Of a DNA stretch of 64,000 bases, positions 1 to 9,405 are shown piece after piece. Source of the DNA: Ustilago trichophora (Eukaryota; Basidiomycota; Ustilaginomycetes; Ustilaginales; Ustilaginaceae); NCBI GenBank assembly GCA_900323505.1, contig OOIN01000001.1, positions 1,922,001 to 1,986,000 on the forward strand, in the 5' to 3' direction. Position numbers and translations under genes: made by a program. Below the pieces are notes generated by a model, which made no database searches, was not told the DNA's origin, and was given only the letters and a program-made list of their open reading frames with translations. The first letter of the stretch is position 1. Every line of letters starts with the position of its first letter.

Positions 1-1918
1 CGTCGCCAATTGCGCCGCGGGGGAATTTGATCTTGCCGAAACAAATGTTGCGGTACATTTGCTGCGTGTCTTCCGCATAGAAGGGCGACCAGCCGCAGCA
101 CATTTCAAAGAGCAAAACGCCCAACGACCAGAAATCGACCAGTTTCGAGTATCCGGATTCGTCGAGCAGCACTTCGGGAGCGAGGTATTCGGTGGTTCCG
201 CAGAAGGTGTTGGTGAGCTGGCCGGCGCCCAAATCGGGCTTGCTGAGACCGAAATCGCACAGTGCGACGTGGCCGGTGGCGTCAAGCAAGATGTTTTCGG
301 GCTTGAGGTCACGGTAGACAATGTCGTACTTGTGCAAGTGTTCAAGCGCAAGGACCAGCTCGGCGATGTAGAATCGAGCTCGCTCCTCGGTGAATCGACC
401 CTCACGTTGCAAGTGCCAGAAGAGCTCACCGCCAGATTTGTAGTCGGTGACAAAGTAGAGCTCGGTGGCGCTCTGGAAGGAGAATTTGAGTCCAACAAGG
501 AAAGGGCAGTCGAGCGACTTTTCGAGAATCTTTCGTTCACCCATGGTGTGCGTGACCTCCTTCTTGAGCGCGATTTCGCGCTTGGAAAGGACCTTCATGG
601 CGTAGATACGCTTGGTATCTTTCTTTCGCACTTGGAAAACTCGACCGAAAGTACCGCGGCCGATGAGCTTGAGGTACTCGAAATCGTGAGGGGTGAGCTT
701 CTTCTGGGGCATGCGCTCGTAGGAGATCTGAACACGGATCTCGCCGCGGTGATTCTCCATGCCTTCCTCGTCATCGCGAGACGAAAGATGGTACCACTGG
801 TCGCTCATCATCTTGTGGACCAGACGCGGCTTGATCTCGCGCATGCCGAGGAAGCCTTCATCTTCCGAGTGACGGTCGTAGACGCTAATGTAGATGGGCT
901 GTGAATCTTGAGTGACATCAAAGGTGACCTCGTGCTTCCAGACTGGATTGTGGTTCTGGCCTGTCCGTGAGAGTGCATCGGCGGGTGTAACAGTCTTTGC
1001 GCGGCTTCGACCCGCTTCACCAGCCTCGGAGCGGGGCTGTGCGAAACCCTTGGCTTCCTCTCCAAACTCGTCGATGGGCTCGCGGCCGATGAATTCGTTC
1101 TTGTCGAACTGTACCACGGCGTAGGGCCTGGCAGCGGGGCTGCTGACAGCAAGGTTGCGACCAGCGACAATCTTGATGGTCAAATGACCCCTTGGAGCTG
1201 CAGTGTTGCGCGTCTTGCTTGTAGCCGAAGAGGTAGTGTTGGTGTTGATGGCGCTATTGGATGTCGAGGCTGCTGATGCGGTCGAAGGAGCTTGGGACAT
1301 GGGAGCAGGTGAGTTTGTGAGGGCTTGCGGGCTGTCGGTCTTCTGCTGCTTGGGTGGTGGCAGCTTCATGGTGAAATCAGGGTCGCCGAGAGAGATGGAT
1401 GTGGTGGGAATGGCCGAGTGCGAGGTGATGCCGCCAGGCGTCCTCATGCCTGGCGTTTGGTCACCGGGGAGATGGGTGCCAATGATGGAAGAGTTGAGCG
1501 AAGACCGTGAGGATTGCTTGGTCATTGCTGGTGGTTGCATGGCGTCGAAAGGGTTGCGTTCGGCGCCATTCGAGTGAGAGCTGGATGCTTTCGGGGTAGT
1601 CTACAGACAAATAAACAAAAAAAGGGCCACAATGTAGAATGAGCAGAGTGGGAAAAGTGGGTGCGTTAGATTAAGTTCCACCAGCAAAGTGACACAAGAT
1701 GCTCGAGTGGCCTTGCAGGCAACGCGACCTCGCACCTCAGCGTACGTTTGCGCATCCACCTGTGGCTGTGACAATCGGGTGTTGCGAAAACGGTCGTTTT
1801 CGGGAGGAGCGACTTCGCTTGCTGCTACAGCAGGCTCGAGACACTGTTACGGTCCAAATTCACTTACCTGGTCCGCGGGACCCGAGGGCCACAATCCGCG
1901 TAGCATATTGGAAGCCAT
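1..1918 (-). CDS. SCH9: SCH9-type AGC serine/threonine kinase (C2 + kinase), 3' end outside window
   Basis: Two exons are visible: 1868-1918 (start codon at 1918-1916, 17 codons) and <1-1600, joined across a 267-bp phase-0 intron with GTAAGT donor and CTGTAG acceptor. The product has a Ser/Pro-rich N-terminus (about residues 1-150), a C2-like domain (about 156-300) and an AGC kinase domain from about residue 325. Visible kinase motifs are a GRGTFG glycine loop, AMKVL lysine, YRDLKPEN catalytic loop, CDFGLSK and a TFCGTTEYLAPE activation segment. The YRD variant, the C2 domain and the DFWSLG..CCGWSPF stretch match the yeast Sch9 family better than Ypk1 or PKA. Sch9 is a TORC1 effector controlling growth, ribosome biogenesis and stress responses. 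The end of the kinase domain and the C-tail (turn and hydrophobic motifs) lie beyond the left edge, so phospho-regulatory sites cannot be checked. Confidence 0.88.
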
Positions 1919-4446
1919 GGCTGCTGAAGTTGGTGAGCTGACAGGAGCGAGAGTAGATTTCAAGGTCGAAGAGGTCGGAGAACGCGCTGTGTCCAAGTGA
2001 TGAAGTTGGCGGGCGTCTGTCTAAGGTGCAAGGAAAGATTGAGCACCGCGAAAGTCTAGGTGAAAGGAGTGCACAGCCGCGGTCGAGGGCGTCAATACAC
2101 GGTGCCGATGCGTGAGGAGGCTTGAGAGTGCGATAGAGTTGTGAAGAGAGACCTTGGATAGTGAGCTGGTATACCGTTGTTGGTGTGTCGGAAGTGCAAC
2201 ACGTCCCGAGAAGTAAAAGGAGTCAAGTGGCTAACACAAGTGCGAGACGAGAAGGGTTTTCTTGAAGTCGTGACCCGTGACTGGAGATGCAGCCTGGAGA
2301 GTCGCGATGAAGTGTTGCCTGAGAGTGGAGCTCGAAGTAGGGTTGTGTCGTCGGGTGTTCCGAGAGGTTTCCGGGACTCTGGTCGACCAGCGGATCGTAT
2401 CCGACTGATGGGGTGGAGGTGAGATTTGTCGAAGCGACCGTGTCAACAAGGTAGGCGGGCGGGCGGGCTCCAAGCAGCGTCCAAATTTTCGCAGCAGGCA
2501 ACGTATGCAGTAGTGGCAATAGCGCTACACGAGGTTGATGGTGGTGGAGCAGCTTGTAGAATAGTGAGAGAAGGGAGAGAGAGAGAAAGAGAGGTGATGC
2601 ACGAGGCGATGGGATGCGGCTCAGTTGAGCGGCGGCGCGCTGCCAAGACGAATTGAGCGAGTTGCCAGTTGGCAGCCAAGCCCTTTGTCGCAGAGTTGAT
2701 CCGGGGCAGCCAGCCAATCCAAGTCAGCGCTGCAGCGCGCCTCTCTCAGTCAGAAATTGCCTCACTCCGCTTCCAATAAATTTTGCCTCCCTCCCTCTCT
2801 CTCTCACCGCAAGCGGCATTTCGTACCGCTGCCTCGAGCACGAAAAGAAAAAAGAGCCCGAAATATTTCAAAATTCACCCACGCTCAGGTCACAGCAGCA
2901 GAAACGGCAACGGCAACGGCAGGATCAAAGGGTAGCAAAAAGCCAAAGCACTGAAAAGGAGGCTTGCAGAAGCCGTCGCCTTGGTCGCCGTAGCTCAAGA
3001 CTGGCCGATTTCGATTAGAGGCTTCCACCCCACACCTACCTTCTTTGTAGCGAGTCACAAAGCGTCCTTGTAGGTCATGCATTCGTTGGGTCGCATATGG
3101 CGCAGGTGGGCGAGCCCTGCGCATTGTTCGACTCACCGATCGTACTTTGAATCGCCATGAGACAATTGATACCAAGAGCTTCAGATGTTGGAGTCGAGTA
3201 GGCGGCTCTCGAGTCTGTGCACGTGAGCCTTTGTGCTGGACATCGTCGACAGCTGCATTCTCTTCTTTCCGTCTCGCGACCACTTGGTATGAGCACAGCG
3301 GGCGGTGCAAGCATCTCCATGGGTCGGTTCATGCTGCCTGTGTAACACTTCATTCGGCAATGGTCCGCGTCGCAAGGCCAGACCCCTTCCATCTGCCAAG
3401 TAGGCCCGAGGCTTCTCACCCAACCACCTTCTTGATCTACCCAGAACCAAGCTTGCGATGCTTCGCTTCTTTTAAGTAAGACGCTTCATGCCGTCGGATC
3501 ACTCTGAGCTGTACCCAGCTTGCTCGGCCAATTTTGAAGGAGGCATGCACGGGCCAGGATATCTAACCGTGGAGCCAGCCACTATTTCGGGAAAAGCCTC
3601 GCAGAAAAGGCCAGACAACTTTGTTTCGCCCTCGGTTGTGGAATATCGCATTCCGAAGAGCGGTCTCTCAACTCTGTCGGTTCTCTTGCAGCAACTCGCA
3701 GCTGGGAGCAGTGCGGCTCGCTCCCGAATCAAATCGTGAGTATCTTCCAGAGCCGCGAGGATTGTGATTCTGAAAATACAGTATGTGGATTGTGGAAACG
3801 TGCTTCCTGGTCGCTCATTGCACCGTCATTTTCGAACAAAAACGTTAGGAAACAACTATATTGGTGGGGATTTGTTTGCTCAGGAAAATAAAAAATAAAA
3901 ATAAAAAAAGGCGTCGAAAAAGAAGGCCGAATATTTCCAAAATTCAACCCTATCAACCCTACTTCTTGCAACGACGCCAAACCCTTACCTGATTTTGATT
4001 TTGACCTGACTCATTCTCGGACTCTGCCTCTGCCTCGCACAAACCAACAGCCGGCCGGGTTTCTGACACGCCTTGAGTATAGCCGTGGAAGAGGCAAAGC
4101 TTGCGTGGCCGGTGCGCGCCTCAACATCCGTCACAACGCAGTCCTCGATCCTTTCTCGTCTTCCCCACCTTACTTCCACCTCACCTTCATTTCGGCGCTT
4201 TTGATTCTTTGCTCTAGAAACACTCCACGTTCCTTCGAACAGCATCTCACAGCAGACTTCAGCGCTCTTTTCAACACACAGGAATCTACTTACACAGCAT
4301 CATCGCATACAAATCTGTCCAGGATCTTGAAGGAACCATTACTTCAAAGCTATCATCTTCGATTGCCAAACCGGAAAGGATCGTAAATACTGGCATCTCG
4401 CATCACATCACAATTTTAAGCTCGTAGCAGTCGCATATCCTCCACC
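1919..4446. promoter_or_regulatory. Long divergent intergenic region, SCH9 / RGG-protein gene
   Basis: This 2.5-kb stretch separates two divergently transcribed genes, and I see no convincing gene in it. Short open frames here have no recognisable domains and are not continued by plausible splice sites. It holds a GA-rich tract near 2568-2594, a CT-rich tract near 2790-2810, an A-rich patch near 3885-3908 and pyrimidine-rich leader-like sequence from about 4140. It probably contains long 5' leaders and the promoters of both genes; the assignment is inferred from position. Confidence 0.5.
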
Positions 4447-6093
4447 ATGGCTGCTCGCAACGTTCCAGGCGCAGCTGACAAGCCAGCACGTCGTGTCATT
4501 CCCGGTGCACCTCCACCTGCCTCCAAGCCGGCCAAGAAGGGCCAAGGTGCTGTCAAGGACAATGCTACTGTCAAGGTTCCCGATGCCACTGCCGCTGCAT
4601 TGATTGAGAAAGCGCCAGAAAACCCCAAACAGGTCGCCAATGGACTCAAGGTCACCAGCCAGGATCTCGCCGAACAGGCAGAGGCCCAAGCCGCTGTTGC
4701 TGCCGTCAACGCTGTTCAATCATCCACAAATTCTAGCTCCACGAACCCCTTGACGCCCGCACAGAAAGTCATCAGCAACCGTATCGCCGATCTGACATCC
4801 AAGAGCAGAAACGCCACCATCACCGTCGCCATCGATGAGCTCAAGAGTTTGCTCAACAAGGTGCAGCAAGCAGAATCCGCAGCTCCTAGCGCATCTATAC
4901 AGAAAGACAGCAAAGCTCAGCTCGTGATCCTGCTCCAATTCTTGCACCTCTTCAACCTTTTCCACCCCAACCCCGCTGGCCCTTCAACTTTCGCCCCCTC
5001 CCGCAACATGCCACCGGCGCTCGAGATGTCGACGGGCCAGCAAGTCGCAGCGCTCGCAAAGGTGTACGATCAGCTCGCCAATGGACCCTTGGAAGGCGGT
5101 GGAGGAGACGCATTCGAGATCTTGGCCAACATCGAAAAGGGCAGTTCCGACGAAGTGCTACCCGACGTAAGCTTCGGTACGGTTCGGTCGATGATCCTAA
5201 AGCTCACCGCGCCACCTGGCGAGGCTGAGCCTGAGGCGTCGTCTGGCCTCGATGCGCCGCCGAAGGATTTCGTCCCCGTTGACCCCAAAGCTTCGCCAAA
5301 CGCAGCACCCGTCTCGTTCATTCAGGCAAGTGAGATCCTCGACCAGGCCAAGGGGGAACCTGAAGGCGGACAGCCATCCACCGTCCCCCCCACAGGCACG
5401 ACGAGCAAAGGCAAGCAAGGCGGAGCAGGCGTTGTGCTCGGCGACAAAGCCACCACCTCAAACAAAGCAGACGGCACCGCAGCATCAGCAGTGAAAGAAC
5501 CCATCAACACCTCCACCGTGTCTGCAAAGCAGCCCGAGCCGAAACTCAATTGGGCCGCTCTAGCAGAAGAGGACGATGACGATCTTGGCGAAGCACCCGT
5601 GTTTGAACCCTTGCCATCCAGCACCACTTCTGCGCTTGTCACCCCTGCACCGGGTACGCCCACAGCTGCTGAGCCCGAAACTCCGGCCCCCACCACCGCT
5701 GCTGCTGCTGTGAAGGGCAGTGCTGGTGGAGAAGGTGTCTCGCCCAAATCCAAGAAGAGCGGAAAGCAGGGCAGTGGAGGAGCAAAAGGCGGCAACAACG
5801 GTGCTCGTGGGAATGGCAAAGGTACACCGGCAAAGCCTGCATCAGCAGCAGTGAAGGCACAGCCCAAGGTGGATGAGGATGGATTTATCTTGCAGGAGAG
5901 CAAACGGACAAAGTATCTGCAGCAGAAGCAGCAGCAGCAGCAGCAGCAGCAGAGAGGTGGTGGTGGTGGTGGTAAGGGTGGAAAAGGCGGAAGTGGCGGT
6001 GGGGCTCGGGTCGGGAGGGCCAATGGCGGCAGTAACAGTCGTGGTGGGAAGGGTGGCGAAGGTGGACGCACACAGACCGCTGCAACTCAGTAG
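4447..6093 (+). CDS. Unknown RGG/poly-Q-rich protein, possible RNA-binding factor
   Basis: This is a 548-residue single-exon ORF with a strong start context (CACCATGG). I do not recognise the family. Residues about 90-265 look like the only folded part: a helical region with LTPAQKVISNRIADL and ILLQFLHLFNLFHP segments. The middle is Pro/Thr/Ser-rich and disordered and contains a short acidic motif, LNWAALAEEDDDD. The tail has the motif DEDGFILQESKR, a poly-Gln run from a CAG tract, then Gly-rich sequence with RGG elements. Such tails are typical of RNA-associated, condensate-forming proteins, so an RNA-binding role is a guess. It is convergent with the SGT1 gene, stops 111 bp apart. Confidence 0.8.
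   Translation: MAARNVPGAADKPARRVIPGAPPPASKPAKKGQGAVKDNATVKVPDATAAALIEKAPENPKQVANGLKVTSQDLAEQAEAQAAVAAVNAVQSSTNSSSTNPLTPAQKVISNRIADLTSKSRNATITVAIDELKSLLNKVQQAESAAPSASIQKDSKAQLVILLQFLHLFNLFHPNPAGPSTFAPSRNMPPALEMSTGQQVAALAKVYDQLANGPLEGGGGDAFEILANIEKGSSDEVLPDVSFGTVRSMILKLTAPPGEAEPEASSGLDAPPKDFVPVDPKASPNAAPVSFIQASEILDQAKGEPEGGQPSTVPPTGTTSKGKQGGAGVVLGDKATTSNKADGTAASAVKEPINTSTVSAKQPEPKLNWAALAEEDDDDLGEAPVFEPLPSSTTSALVTPAPGTPTAAEPETPAPTTAAAAVKGSAGGEGVSPKSKKSGKQGSGGAKGGNNGARGNGKGTPAKPASAAVKAQPKVDEDGFILQESKRTKYLQQKQQQQQQQQRGGGGGGKGGKGGSGGGARVGRANGGSNSRGGKGGEGGRTQTAATQ
5929..5972 (+). repeat. Adjacent CAG and GGT codon repeats inside coding sequence
   Basis: Eight pure CAG units (5929-5952) encode glutamines and are followed almost at once by GGT units (about 5958-5972) encoding glycine. 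Both keep the reading frame, so length changes would alter protein length without a frameshift. Confidence 0.9.
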
Positions 6094-6204
6094 CACACTC
6101 ACCGAATATTTGTTTCACATACAGACGCACAGCCTGAAACATATACGCCTTGCACTTCCTGAGATTCACTGCGCATACAAACCTACAAGGCCAGGTTGAA
6201 TGGA

Positions 6205-6882
6205 CTACCATTGCTTGGCCTCCATTCCGTCCGGAGGGGTGATCTTTGTTTGCTCTTTACCGACCTTGCTCCAATCCGTCGACAAGGAGGTACCGCCTGA
6301 TTCCTGGTAGCTCTTCATCATTGCACGTTTTGTATCGTCGTCTGCATCTGCGTAGAGTTTTTGGAAGAATTTATTGATGTCTGCTTCGCCGCCATCGGCT
6401 CCACCTTCTCCGACTGGTGCAGGGGCCGTCGTTGCCGAACTGGGATCGTCTTCATCTTCGTCGGGGTTGAACGAGTCCCACTTGGACCGGGACCTAGGAG
6501 CTGTTGGTGCTGGTGGATTTGCAGCAGCGTAAGTTGGGGTAGCAGCCGAGATAACAGAGTGTGAGGAAGCGCCGGCGTGAAGTTGAGCCCATCGGAGGCC
6601 AGGGTGGGCTTTGTGTAGGATCACGTCGATTTTCGTGGAAAGCACTTTGTAGGACGAGCTGGTCGGATCAACGGTGCTAAACAGTGGATCGATAGAGAGG
6701 ACAAACTCGGAGCCAGTGGAAGAGGATGTGGCCTTGACAGAGAGGGATTGCTCACCAATGTCAACGGTGAGATTGGAAGGATCGGCGGATTTGATGAATA
6801 TGGAGAGGGTTAGGGCTGTGTCTGTCTGGTAGAAGTCGAATCGTGGGGTGGCAGCAGCAGTAGAGGTACTGGCGGTGGCCAT
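6205..6882 (-). CDS. SGT1: SGT1-like co-chaperone (CS + SGS domains, no TPR)
   Basis: This is a 225-residue single-exon protein. Residues about 13-105 form a p23-like CS domain (begins RFDFYQTD, ends near HPGLRWAQLH), the Hsp90-binding module. Residues about 130-225 form an SGS domain with KWDSFNPDEDEDD and INKFFQKLYADADDDTKRAM, and the family's SLSTDWSKV signature near the end. SGT1 acts with Hsp90 and Skp1 in SCF and kinetochore assembly. Yeast and human SGT1 carry an N-terminal TPR domain of about 120 residues, which is absent here; translation starts only 12 residues before the CS domain, and no upstream frame encodes a TPR within the 345-bp gap to ALG8. Drosophila Sgt1 is likewise TPR-less, so this is probably a genuine short form. 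Confidence 0.92.
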   Translation of the reverse strand: MATASTSTAAATPRFDFYQTDTALTLSIFIKSADPSNLTVDIGEQSLSVKATSSSTGSEFVLSIDPLFSTVDPTSSSYKVLSTKIDVILHKAHPGLRWAQLHAGASSHSVISAATPTYAAANPPAPTAPRSRSKWDSFNPDEDEDDPSSATTAPAPVGEGGADGGEADINKFFQKLYADADDDTKRAMMKSYQESGGTSLSTDWSKVGKEQTKITPPDGMEAKQW

Positions 6883-7227
6883 GACGGGCTAATTTGGTGA
6901 TGATGGTGGCTTGGATAAGGGATGAGAAGTGTCAGTGACGGTGGTGAAGATGGGGATGAGGATTAGGGAAAGTGCTAGAAAATGGAGCTTTATTTTATTT
7001 ATTATATTTTTTAATTCATTGTCACGGTTGCGCCGCGTGTCCTGGAGACCAACACCAACCAGAGAAAGCCGGGCTGCATTTCAGTCCGGTGCACAGACAG
7101 ACACGCAGAGGAAGGACGCCCTTTCCCCGCGCAAGGTCGTGATGTTTCTTCCTTTTCAGCCACCTTCTCAAACAGGACCTACGAGAAAATTCCGAGCACC
7201 TACAGTGGATCTTCAAAGCTCGATCCG
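6883..7227. promoter_or_regulatory. Divergent promoter, SGT1 / ALG8
   Basis: This 345-bp gap between two start codons must hold both promoters. An AT-rich patch (about 6990-7018, TTTATTTTATTTATTA-like) is the only marked element. No TPR-encoding exon for SGT1 is visible. Confidence 0.5.
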
Positions 7228-9405
7228 ATGAGCGCGGTGCGGATTCCTCGCTCGCCCAGTGTCGCGGTGGACCCCTCAGCAAGGTCGACACTGGCGGCAA
7301 ACACAGGGATCAAGGGTCCAGTCGAGGGCAAGACTTCCGGCAAGGATGGTCGCAAGGACGAGGCGACGACCATACTCGGACTTCTACGACTCGAATGGGA
7401 GCTTTTGACGCTGAGTACTGCGGTGAAGCTGCTCCTCTTCCCCACGTACCACTCGACCGACTTTGAGGTGCATCGCAACTGGTTGGCCATCACTCGCACG
7501 CTACCCATCCGGGACTGGTACTTTGAGGCCACATCGCAATGGACGCTCGACTACCCGCCCTTCTTCGCCTACTTCTCGTGGATCCTGGCGCAGCCGGCGC
7601 CACTTGTCGATCCGTTGATCGTCAGCCTCCATGAAGGGCTTGAGTACGCGGCGTGGCCTTGCAAGGCCTACATGCGCGCCACTGTAGTCGTCACCGAGCT
7701 GATGCTCGCAGCAGCTTTGCTCGCTCACGCCAGATTAGGAGCACAGAGGACGATGAAGATGGGCTATGCGGATGATGTTTCGACCGCCGGTGCGTCTACA
7801 TCGCAGCTGTTAGCAGCGAGTCTGCTGATGCACCCAGGGCTGATCATCATTGATCACATCCATTTCCAGTACAACGGCTTCCTCTTTGGTGTACTGGCAT
7901 GGTCGCTGTGGGCTGCTCGAGAGGACAAACCGCTGTGGTGCGCTTTCCTGTTCAGCTCGCTGCTCAACCTCAAGCACATCTACGTCTACGTGGCACCGCC
8001 ATTCTTGATCTTTTTGTTGCGATCTTACGTTTTACCCGTCGGGAGTCGAGCAAGCGACCTTGGGCGAAGTGTGGAAAGGCTCATCACAGTGGGAGTGGTG
8101 ACGCTGATACCGTTCGCACTCAGCTTGGCTCCACTGGCGATCGATGGATTGCGTCACGAAGCAGGATCGCTGGGTGTACTGTCGCAAATGGTGCAGAGGC
8201 TGTTCCCATTCAGCCGTGGTCTGATTCACGCATACTGGGCGCCCAACGCGTGGGCTCTCTGGACATTCGCCGATCGTGTTCTCGTCAAGCTACTTCGACG
8301 TATACCTGCCGTGCGTGCGTTCCTACCTGCAAGCTTCGTGGCGCGATACGACGCTGCAGCAAGCACCGGGTTTGCATCTGCGTCTCGTGGATTGGTGGAA
8401 AACATCTCGTTCGGCGTGCTGCCCGAGATCAGCCCGTCGACGTGCTTCGTCCTAACGCTCACCTGCATGTCGGTGTACATGGTCAAGCTGTGGCAGGCCC
8501 CAACGTACCGCTCCTTCTTGGCGTCGGTGAGCCTGTGCGGCTTTGCATCGTTTCTATTCGGCTGGCACGTGCACGAGAAGGCGATCATGCTGCCACTCAT
8601 CCCATACACTTTGTTGGCGGCGGATGACTATGCGCACTTCCGCACGTTTGTGCTGCTCAGCACGGCGGGGATTGTGTCGCTGTTCCCACTGATTTTCACG
8701 CCAGAGGAGGGACCGATCAAGATTGGATACTCGATTGTGTGGGCGCTATTGGTTTTCGGCACACTGCAGAAGAGGGTGTTCAGGCCGGTGCAAAGCAACG
8801 TGGGGATCTTAGTTCATCGGTTGGAGACGTTGTATCTGTGGGGGTTTGTGGTGTTGCAGGCATATGTGTCGGTGGTGCATCCGATGGTGTTTGCCAAGGG
8901 CGGACAGAACGTTGTCGTGCACGCTACGGCTGCGGTGGAAGCGGCTGGCAACTTGACATCAAGTGTGCTTGAAAGTCAACACGAACCCTCACCAGCAGTA
9001 CCAGCAGTGGCGGCAGCCACCGCAGCCATCACCGAGGCGGTTGCGGGAAGCATGGCTCAAGAAGCTGCGCCTCCAACGATGGCGCGCTCGACAGCATCTG
9101 AGCGTGAAGAAAGCCAAGCGGCGTCGCGGAATACGGAGCTGAGTGTCAGCGCTGCCGAGTTCGACGCGCCGCAACCGGCTGCCACCAACGCTTCGGGTCT
9201 GCTGTCTGTCCCAGTGACTGGGACAGCGCAAGTTAGTGCGAAAGAAGCAGAGTCAAGAAAGCAAGAGCAAGAGACAGGCGCTGCATCTACCTCGTCGTCG
9301 TCGATGGAGTTCCTGCCGCTCATGATGGTGAGCGTGTATTGCAGCGTCGGCGTGATTTGGGCGTGGATCCGAGCTTCTGCTCTCTACGTTCTGAGCGAGT
9401 CATGA
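7228..9405 (+). CDS. ALG8: ALG8-type dolichyl-P-Glc alpha-1,3-glucosyltransferase
   Basis: The 725-residue polytopic ER membrane protein adds the second glucose to the dolichol-linked N-glycan precursor. ALG8 rather than ALG6 is indicated by near-verbatim family blocks: FPTYHSTDFEVHRNWLAIT, WYFEATSQWTLDYPPFFAYF, IDHIHFQYNGFLFG, LKHIYVYVAPPF, LFPFSRGLIHAYWAPN and FGWHVHEKAI. The first luminal loop holds the conserved acidic and aromatic residues of the ALG6/ALG8 family. Human and yeast ALG8 are about 525-580 residues. The extra length here is mainly a Ser/Ala/Thr/Gln-rich insert at about residues 574-691 between the last two membrane segments; the terminal segment (about 694-720) is kept. Confidence 0.95.
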   Translation: MSAVRIPRSPSVAVDPSARSTLAANTGIKGPVEGKTSGKDGRKDEATTILGLLRLEWELLTLSTAVKLLLFPTYHSTDFEVHRNWLAITRTLPIRDWYFEATSQWTLDYPPFFAYFSWILAQPAPLVDPLIVSLHEGLEYAAWPCKAYMRATVVVTELMLAAALLAHARLGAQRTMKMGYADDVSTAGASTSQLLAASLLMHPGLIIIDHIHFQYNGFLFGVLAWSLWAAREDKPLWCAFLFSSLLNLKHIYVYVAPPFLIFLLRSYVLPVGSRASDLGRSVERLITVGVVTLIPFALSLAPLAIDGLRHEAGSLGVLSQMVQRLFPFSRGLIHAYWAPNAWALWTFADRVLVKLLRRIPAVRAFLPASFVARYDAAASTGFASASRGLVENISFGVLPEISPSTCFVLTLTCMSVYMVKLWQAPTYRSFLASVSLCGFASFLFGWHVHEKAIMLPLIPYTLLAADDYAHFRTFVLLSTAGIVSLFPLIFTPEEGPIKIGYSIVWALLVFGTLQKRVFRPVQSNVGILVHRLETLYLWGFVVLQAYVSVVHPMVFAKGGQNVVVHATAAVEAAGNLTSSVLESQHEPSPAVPAVAAATAAITEAVAGSMAQEAAPPTMARSTASEREESQAASRNTELSVSAAEFDAPQPAATNASGLLSVPVTGTAQVSAKEAESRKQEQETGAASTSSSSMEFLPLMMVSVYCSVGVIWAWIRASALYVLSES

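Noticed and set aside
59..904. 281-codon plus-strand open frame at the left end
   Set aside because: It is antisense to the SCH9 kinase domain, whose minus-strand translation shows all kinase motifs.
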